Positions 38,999-44,290 of a stretch of 44,290 nucleotides of DNA are shown here, in pieces (the first letter of the stretch is position 1; each line of letters begins with the position of its first letter). The stretch covers positions 57,347-101,636 of the forward strand of contig DDBH01000011.1 of assembly GCA_002333405.1 (NCBI GenBank). The letters are read 5' to 3'. Under the pieces are notes generated by a model. The model saw only the letters and a list, made by a program, of their open reading frames with translations, had not been told where the DNA came from and ran no database searches. A program made the translations under genes and the position numbers. The stretch is from Micrococcales bacterium UBA2037. Lineage in GTDB: Bacteria > Actinomycetota > Actinomycetes > Actinomycetales > Microbacteriaceae.

Positions 38999-39885
38999 TG
39001 ATTCCAGCCAGCAACGACCAGGCCCTTGCAAGGATCAAGGCAGAGACTCTCATTGAGTCTCTGGATTGGCTGCGCGAATTTCACGGCAAAATTGTTGTGG
39101 TCAAATTTGGCGGTAACGCCATGGTGGATGAACAGCTCCAGTTGGCTTTTGCTCAGGACATGGCCTACCTCAGGTTTGTTGGAATCAAGCCGGTCGTGGT
39201 CCATGGTGGTGGGCCACAAATAACGGCGCGTCTTGCCGAACTCGGCATCGAAAGCGAGTTCCGTGCAGGTATGCGCTTTACCGACGAACAGACAATCGAC
39301 GTCGTAAAAGAGGTTCTCCGTGAACAGATTTCGAAATCGCTAGCAGAGCAAATCCAAGCTTCAGGAGCCAAAACCATAGTTCTTTCAGGCGAAGATGATT
39401 CGCTGTTCCGGGCCGCCAAGGTAATGGGGAAAACCCCAGAGGGTGATGTTGACCTGGGCTTGGTTGGCGAGGTGACCACCGTTAATCCGAGGGCAGTTCT
39501 GAAGGCGCTGGATGCCGGCATGGTTCCGGTGATTTCTTCGGTTGCACCATCCACATCAGGCCAGTTGCTAAACGTCAATGCGGACCTTGCCTCCTCCTCC
39601 CTGGCCATTGCGCTAGGGGCCGAGAAGCTGATGGTGCTGACAGACGTTCCAGGGCTCTACGCCAACTGGCCGGAGCGAGATTCGCTGCTGTCCGAGATAT
39701 CTGTTAGCGAGCTGTCGGAACTTATTCCAAAACTGGAATCTGGAATGATTCCCAAGATGCAGGCCTGCCTGAGGGCGGTTCAGGGTGGCGTGCCAAAAGC
39801 TCACATCATCGATGGCCGCGAACCCCACAGCATTTTGCTAGAAATCTTCACCGAAGCCGGTGTCGGCACCCAGGTGACCAGTTAG
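38998..39885 (+). CDS. argB: Acetylglutamate kinase
   Basis: Second step of arginine synthesis and usually the arginine-inhibited one. VVKFGGNAM, VVHGGGPQI and the LNVNADLASS segment are typical of the amino acid kinase fold; 295 residues. Only seven bases separate it from argF, where argD is often found. Confidence 0.97.
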   Translation: MIPASNDQALARIKAETLIESLDWLREFHGKIVVVKFGGNAMVDEQLQLAFAQDMAYLRFVGIKPVVVHGGGPQITARLAELGIESEFRAGMRFTDEQTIDVVKEVLREQISKSLAEQIQASGAKTIVLSGEDDSLFRAAKVMGKTPEGDVDLGLVGEVTTVNPRAVLKALDAGMVPVISSVAPSTSGQLLNVNADLASSSLAIALGAEKLMVLTDVPGLYANWPERDSLLSEISVSELSELIPKLESGMIPKMQACLRAVQGGVPKAHIIDGREPHSILLEIFTEAGVGTQVTS

Positions 39886-39892
39886 GAGCATC

Positions 39893-40816
39893 ATGACCAG
39901 GCACTTTTTGAAAGACAACGACATCACACCTGCTGAGCAGGCTCAAATTATTGATCGCGCAATTGCGATGAAGGCAAACCGCTTCCAAGCAAAACCCTTC
40001 GCGGGGCCTCAAACCGTAGCCGTGATTTTTGACAAAACATCCACCAGGACCAGGGTGTCTTTTGCGGTTGGCATTGCAGACCTCGGGGGAGTGCCTCTAG
40101 TTATTGACTCCGGTGTATCACAGCTTGGAAAAAAGGAATCGGTTTCGGACACCGCGAAGGTGCTCGAGCGACAAGTTGCTCAGATCGTTTGGCGCACCTA
40201 CGCACAGTCCGGACTTGAGGAGATGGCCGCCAACTCATCGGTTCCGGTTATCAATGCGCTGAGCGACAGTTGGCACCCGTGTCAGCTATTGGCAGACCTT
40301 GTGACCATCAAGGAAAATTTCGGCAAGACCGAGGGGCTAAAGATTGCTTACATCGGTGATTCTGCCAACAACATGGGCAATAGCTACCTGGTTGCCTGCG
40401 CAATGGCAGGGATGAGCGTCTCGATTGCAGCGCCAAGCGGTTACCAGGCAGATCAAGAGGTGGCAGCCTTGGCAACTAGCATTGCCAAAGAATTTGGAGC
40501 TGTTGTTGAGCAGCACTCGGACCCAAAGCTTGCGGTGGCCGGTGCAGATGTTGTTGTGACTGACACCTGGATTTCGATGGGCATGGAGACTGAAGCAAAA
40601 AAGCGTAAACAGGATTTTGCTGGTTACACCGTCGATACAGATTTGATGAGCGCGGCAAACCCCAACGCCATCTTCCTGCATTGCCTACCTGCCTACCGCG
40701 GGTTTGAGGTGGCAGCTGATGTGATCGATGGTCCGCAGTCGGCAGTTTGGCAGGAAGCGGAAAATCGACTTCATGCCCAGAAGTCACTCATGGCTTGGCT
40801 TCATGAACAAAACTAA
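39893..40816 (+). CDS. argF: Ornithine carbamoyltransferase
   Basis: Makes citrulline. Carbamoyl-phosphate motif STRTR (residues 50-54), HPCQLLAD (128-135) and HCLPAYRG near residue 260 are present; 307 residues. TAGGAG precedes the ATG. The argR repressor gene often found downstream in actinobacteria is missing; argH comes next after 29 bases. Confidence 0.97.
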   Translation: MTRHFLKDNDITPAEQAQIIDRAIAMKANRFQAKPFAGPQTVAVIFDKTSTRTRVSFAVGIADLGGVPLVIDSGVSQLGKKESVSDTAKVLERQVAQIVWRTYAQSGLEEMAANSSVPVINALSDSWHPCQLLADLVTIKENFGKTEGLKIAYIGDSANNMGNSYLVACAMAGMSVSIAAPSGYQADQEVAALATSIAKEFGAVVEQHSDPKLAVAGADVVVTDTWISMGMETEAKKRKQDFAGYTVDTDLMSAANPNAIFLHCLPAYRGFEVAADVIDGPQSAVWQEAENRLHAQKSLMAWLHEQN

Positions 40817-40819
40817 ACT
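40814..40819 (+). promoter_or_regulatory. Candidate -10 box (TAAACT) at the argF stop
   Basis: TAAACT includes the argF stop codon and is identical to the boxes at 28059 and 33272. Transcription would start about 20 bases before argH, leaving room for its AGTAGGA ribosome site. Confidence 0.3.
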
Positions 40820-40845
40820 TGCAGCAACTAGAGAAGTAGGAATAA

Positions 40846-42246
40846 ATGGCACAGAGTAACGACTCACTTTGGGGTGGCAGATTTGCCGATGGCCCGAGTG
40901 ATGCTTTGGCGGCTCTGTCAAAGTCGACTCACTTTGACTGGAGACTGGCTAGCTATGACCTCCGGGGAACCTCTGCTCACCTGCTTGCCCTCAAGAGCGC
41001 GGGCTACCTAACGGCCGACGAGCTCAAGGTTTTGCAAAAGGCCATGACCGAGCTAACCAAGCGCGTTGAAAGCGGAGCGTTCAAGCCAAAGCCAGACGAA
41101 GAAGACGTTCACGCTGCACTGGAGCGCGGTTTGATTGAAATTGCTGGCGCTGCAACCGCTGGCAAGGTTCGGGCTGGGCGCTCTCGCAACGATCAGATTG
41201 CCACCCTGGTTAGAAATTTCATGCTCGATGCATCTGAGGCAATCGAAGCCCAGTTGCTTAGTTACTTGGATGCCATTTGCTCCCAGGCCGAAAACCATAT
41301 GGGTGTAGCTATGCCGGGTCGGACTCACTTCCAGCATGCACAGCCGGTGCTGCTTTCGCATCACCTGCTTGCCCACGCCTGGCCTCAGGTTAGAAACCTG
41401 CAGCGGTTAGAGGATTGGCGCAAGCGAGCCAAGGTTTCTGCCTACGGAGCAGGAGCGCTGGCTGGTAACACCTTGAATCTTGACCCCGATCTCGTGGCAA
41501 AGGAACTCGGGCTGAATAGCGTTAGTGAAAACAGCATGGATGCAACCAGTTCCAGGGACCTGGTCGCCGAGTTCTTGTTTGTGATGAGCATGATCGCTAT
41601 CGACATCTCACGTTTCAGCGAGGAGATCATTGCGTGGGTGTCCTATGAGTTCGGCTATGCCGCTCTGGCGGATGACTTCTCTACGGGCTCATCGATCATG
41701 CCCCAGAAGAAGAATCCTGATATTGCAGAACTGGCTCGCGGTAAGTCAGGTCGAATGCTCGGAAACCTCACCGGTCTGATGGCCACCCTCAAGGCCCTTC
41801 CGCTGAGCTATAACCGGGACCTGCAAGAGGACAAGGAGCCGATGTTCGATTCCTTTGACTCACTAATGCTGGTTCTACCTGCCTTCACTGGCATGGTTGC
41901 AACATTGACCTTTGACAAGGAGCGCCTTGAAGCGCTTGCCCCGAAGGGCTTCTCGTTAGCGACCGATGTTGCGGAGTGGCTGGTCAAGCAGGGGGTTCCA
42001 TTCAGAGACGCCCACGAGATCACGGGCCAGCTCGTAAAGCACTGCGAGGAGCATGGATTAGAGCTAGATCAGGTTCCGGAGGAACAGCTGCAGTCGATTT
42101 CCAAGCACCTGACTGCCGAGATAAAAAAAGTGTTGAGTGTTTCAAGTGCAATCGAGTCCAGAAATGGCACCGGCGGCACCTCATCCAAGCAGGTGATTAA
42201 CCAGTTGGTTTCTCTGCGCAAACTTGTTCCCCACGGAAGTGTGTAA
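40846..42246 (+). CDS. argH: Argininosuccinate lyase
   Basis: Last step of arginine synthesis. The fumarase/aspartase signature GSSIMPQKKNP is at about residues 282-292, and SLWGGRFADGPSDALA opens the protein. 466 residues. AGTAGGA precedes the ATG. argG, which makes its substrate, is not adjacent and not in the window. Stop overlaps tyrS (TAATG). Confidence 0.97.
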   Translation: MAQSNDSLWGGRFADGPSDALAALSKSTHFDWRLASYDLRGTSAHLLALKSAGYLTADELKVLQKAMTELTKRVESGAFKPKPDEEDVHAALERGLIEIAGAATAGKVRAGRSRNDQIATLVRNFMLDASEAIEAQLLSYLDAICSQAENHMGVAMPGRTHFQHAQPVLLSHHLLAHAWPQVRNLQRLEDWRKRAKVSAYGAGALAGNTLNLDPDLVAKELGLNSVSENSMDATSSRDLVAEFLFVMSMIAIDISRFSEEIIAWVSYEFGYAALADDFSTGSSIMPQKKNPDIAELARGKSGRMLGNLTGLMATLKALPLSYNRDLQEDKEPMFDSFDSLMLVLPAFTGMVATLTFDKERLEALAPKGFSLATDVAEWLVKQGVPFRDAHEITGQLVKHCEEHGLELDQVPEEQLQSISKHLTAEIKKVLSVSSAIESRNGTGGTSSKQVINQLVSLRKLVPHGSV

Positions 42247-43553
42247 TGGCAACCAAAGAAACCATGAGTGCTCAGGCCAACGACCAAAGCTTTCAGCATA
42301 TTCTGGATGAGCTTGAGTGGCGCGGCCTGGTCGCTCTCTCAACCGACAAAGATGCCCTTCGTCAAGCACTGGCCAGCCCAATCACCTTTTATTGCGGATT
42401 TGACCCGACCGCACCTAGCCTGCACCTGGGAAACCTGGTGCAGCTGTTGACAATGCGTCGTCTGCAGCTGGCAGGGCACCACCCACTGGCTTTGGTTGGT
42501 GGAGCCACCGGATTAGTAGGGGACCCCAAGCCAACGGCTGAGCGGACCTTGAATGACCGCGAGACAGTGGCCAGTTGGGTTGAAAAGCTTGCTGACCAAA
42601 ATCGAAGGTTCTTGGATTTTGAGGGCGAAAACAAGGCCCAGATGGTCAACAACCTGGATTGGACCAGTCAATACAGCGCAATCGACTTCCTCAGGGAAAT
42701 CGGAAAACACTACCGAGTGGGCAAGATGCTCTCCAAGGATGCTGTTAGCGCGAGGCTCAATTCAGACAGCGGCATTAGCTACACCGAGTTCAGCTACCAG
42801 ATCATGCAGGGACTGGACTTCCTGGAGCTCTTCAGGCGCTACGGCTGTGTCCTAGAAACCGGCGGCAGCGATCAGTGGGGCAACCTAACCTCCGGGGCGG
42901 ACCTGGTTCACAAGGTCGAGGGCAAGAGTGTTCATCTGATTGCAACCCCTTTGATTACAAACTCGGATGGAAAGAAGTTTGGAAAGAGCGAGGGAAATGC
43001 CATCTGGCTAGACGCCGAGCTCACCAGCGCCTATACGATGTATCAGTTTTGGCTAAATACCGATGACGCCGACGTGATTGACCGGCTGAAGGTGTTCACG
43101 TTTCTGACGCGGGCCGAAATACAGGAGTATGCGGACAAGGTCGCGGCCGAACCCTTCAAGCGCGAGGCCCAAAAGCGCCTGGCTCTCGAGGTCACAGAGC
43201 TTGTTCATTCCAAACAAGAAGCATTGGCTGCAGAAGCTGCCGCCCAAGCTCTTTTTGGAGTCGGGGACCTGGCTTCACTGGAAGCCAAAACCCTTGCCAT
43301 GGCACTGGGGGAACTGCCACACATTAAGTGCAGTGCGGGCATCAGCGTTGTGACGGCTCTGGTTGAGACAGGATTGGTGGAATCCAATGGCGCGGCTCGT
43401 CGTGCGATTGCTCAGGGCTCGGTAAGTGTGAACAAAGAGAAGGTAACGGACGAGAACGCCGTAGTTTCGGGGTTCTTGCCGGGAAATGTAGCTGTTTTGG
43501 CGCGTGGAAAGAAGTCAATGGCGGGCCTTTTCTTCACCTCAGACACGCCGTAA
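42246..43553 (+). CDS. tyrS: Tyrosine-tRNA ligase
   Basis: Class I synthetase of 435 residues: HIGH-type motif HLGN at about 60-63, KFGKS at about 243-247, and a C-terminal S4 RNA-binding domain (about 365-430). The ATG overlaps the argH stop; a second ATG at 42264 is possible. argH-tyrS-rrn is a familiar order in Microbacteriaceae. Confidence 0.97.
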   Translation: MATKETMSAQANDQSFQHILDELEWRGLVALSTDKDALRQALASPITFYCGFDPTAPSLHLGNLVQLLTMRRLQLAGHHPLALVGGATGLVGDPKPTAERTLNDRETVASWVEKLADQNRRFLDFEGENKAQMVNNLDWTSQYSAIDFLREIGKHYRVGKMLSKDAVSARLNSDSGISYTEFSYQIMQGLDFLELFRRYGCVLETGGSDQWGNLTSGADLVHKVEGKSVHLIATPLITNSDGKKFGKSEGNAIWLDAELTSAYTMYQFWLNTDDADVIDRLKVFTFLTRAEIQEYADKVAAEPFKREAQKRLALEVTELVHSKQEALAAEAAAQALFGVGDLASLEAKTLAMALGELPHIKCSAGISVVTALVETGLVESNGAARRAIAQGSVSVNKEKVTDENAVVSGFLPGNVAVLARGKKSMAGLFFTSDTP

Positions 43554-43563
43554 TAAATTCGAT

Positions 43564-43593
43564 TTGACACGGTTACCAAATCGTGACTAAGCT
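43564..43593 (+). promoter_or_regulatory. rRNA operon promoter P1
   Basis: A full consensus -35 TTGACA (43564-43569), 18 bases, then TAAGCT (43588-43593). This is the best vegetative promoter in the window and lies 10 bases after the tyrS stop. It would give a leader of about 430 bases before 16S. Confidence 0.8.
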
Positions 43594-43675
43594 CTACCGA
43601 GTTGTCCAAAGTTTGGCAAGATCCGCTGAGATCGCCGGCTCAAGTGCAACACTTCCAAGTTCTAAAAATTGGCCC

Positions 43676-43704
43676 TTGTGGCCAGGTGTTTTAGTGTCTA
43701 GGAT
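43676..43704 (+). promoter_or_regulatory. Candidate rRNA operon promoter P2
   Basis: TTGTGG (43676-43681), 17 bases, TAGGAT (43699-43704). Weaker than P1, but tandem promoters are usual for rRNA operons. Confidence 0.4.
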
Positions 43705-44029
43705 TTAGGTCCTCCAACTAGGGAAACTGCTGAAAAAAACTGGGTAACCAGGAGTTGACAGCGGCCCCAAAATCGGTAGACTTGAGAAGTTGCTCTGCGT
43801 ATGACCCGGAAGGGAAATCACAGAAGCATCCGATCTTTGAGAACTCAACAGCGTGCACAATGTCGATGCCAAAAACCTCGGCTAGAACTTCGGTTCTGGC
43901 AGAGATTCCTTTTGGATAAAGATATAAAACAGAATTGTCAGTAGACAGTTCGAAAGCCAAATCAAATTGTTCGTCTCGGCTTGCCGAGGCGTTCGTAAAA
44001 GCTTTGCTGATTTATCAGCGAAATTGATT
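43705..44029 (+). other. rRNA operon leader
   Basis: The 476 bases between tyrS and 16S rRNA hold the two promoters and a transcribed leader, no gene. The leader contains a boxA-type antitermination element (43835-43858), a hairpin CTCGG-CTTG-CCGAG (43975-43988) and a second hairpin GCTGA-TTTA-TCAGC (44006-44019) just before the mature 16S end. They are likely processing and antitermination signals. Confidence 0.75.
43835..43858 (+). promoter_or_regulatory. rrn boxA antitermination element
   Basis: CTTTGAGAACTCAACAG followed by CGTGCAC closely resembles the conserved actinobacterial rRNA leader sequence (TTTGAGAACTCAATAGTGTG type) bound by NusB/NusE for antitermination. Confidence 0.8.
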
Positions 44030-44290
44030 TTTACGGAGAGTTTGATCCTGGCTCAGGACGAACGCTGGCGGCGTGCTTAACACATGCAAGTCGAACGATG
44101 AAGCTGGAGCTTGCTCCGGTGGATTAGTGGCGAACGGGTGAGTAACACGTGAGCAATCTGCCCTTGACTCTGGGATAACTGCGGGAAACTGTAGCTAATA
44201 CCGGATACTTTCCTCGGTGGGCATCCACTGGGGAAGAAAGAATTTCGGTCAAGGATGAGCTCGCGACCTATCAGCTAGTTGGTGAGGTAA
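44030..44290 (+). rRNA. rrs: 16S ribosomal RNA (5' part)
   Basis: Begins near 44030 by alignment to E. coli position 1; the universal AGAGTTTGATCCTGGCTCAG starts at 44037. GGCGTGCTTAACACATGCAAGTC and GGCGAACGGGTGAGTAACACGTG follow, the latter an actinobacterial form. The gene continues past the window. Confidence 0.98.

Noticed and set aside
43718..43960. An 80-codon minus-strand open frame with protein-like composition before 16S rRNA.
   Set aside because: It is antisense to the rRNA leader, covers the boxA element, begins with TTG without any ribosome site, and a stop lies a short way upstream. The sequence is explained by the leader.
1..44290. CRISPR arrays, insertion sequences, tRNA genes, prophage or defence genes.
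   Set aside because: I saw no regular direct repeats, transposase motifs, tRNA cloverleaf sequences or defence-type proteins anywhere in the window.

Overview
The window reads as a piece of a small, very compact actinobacterial chromosome. Gene order is the conserved actinobacterial core (infB-rbfA-truB-ribF-rpsO-pnp-M16 peptidase-dapB-thyX-dapA-rnj-ftsK-pgsA-cinA-clgR-DUF3046-recA-recX-miaB-miaA-dapF-hflX-lexA-LysM-hisCBH-priA-SseB-DUF1844-infC-rpmI-rplT-trmH-pheST-arg-tyrS-rrn). argH directly before tyrS, a DUF4395/thioredoxin pair, moderate GC (mid-50s % by eye) and almost no intergenic space suggest Microbacteriaceae, possibly a streamlined freshwater lineage of the Rhodoluna/Aquiluna type. 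The family-level guess is inference; the partial 16S gene at the right edge would settle it.

Layout. 1-4967: 3' part of infB, ribosome maturation (rbfA), tRNA pseudouridylation (truB), two small membrane proteins, ribF and a DUF805 protein. 5081-9122: rpsO with a clear terminator, a structured pnp leader, pnp and an M16 peptidase. 9136-14654: lysine/DAP genes dapB and dapA with thyX and rnj, interrupted by a minus-strand thioredoxin-DUF4395 pair. 14690-18849: ftsK, pgsA, cinA C-terminal domain, clgR, DUF3046. 18854-26968: the DNA-damage block (recA, recX, lexA and a LysM protein) around miaB, miaA, dapF, a methyltransferase and hflX. 26991-30802: hisC, hisB, hisH, priA, SseB-like. 30795-33274: DUF1844 protein, infC-rpmI-rplT, trmH-type methyltransferase. 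33285-43553: pheST, argCJB, argF, argH, tyrS. 43564-44290: rRNA operon promoters, leader with a boxA element, and the start of 16S rRNA.

Regulation visible in the sequence is the most interesting part. LexA-type SOS boxes lie upstream of recA, lexA and the divergent LysM gene, giving a small SOS module with a likely division inhibitor. recA and clgR share a second, nearly identical promoter (TGTCTTAG-N8-TAGATT) resembling the LexA-independent damage promoter of actinobacteria. At least eight genes have a TANNNT box exactly 6-7 bases before the start codon, as expected for leaderless mRNAs. A strong intrinsic terminator is written inside the first codons of the trmH-type gene, after rplT. infC begins with a non-standard ATC (or ATT) codon. 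Four convergent gene pairs overlap at their 3' ends.

I found no mobile element, CRISPR array, prophage or tRNA gene. I see no wholly new multi-gene system; the novel content is in regulation and genome compaction.
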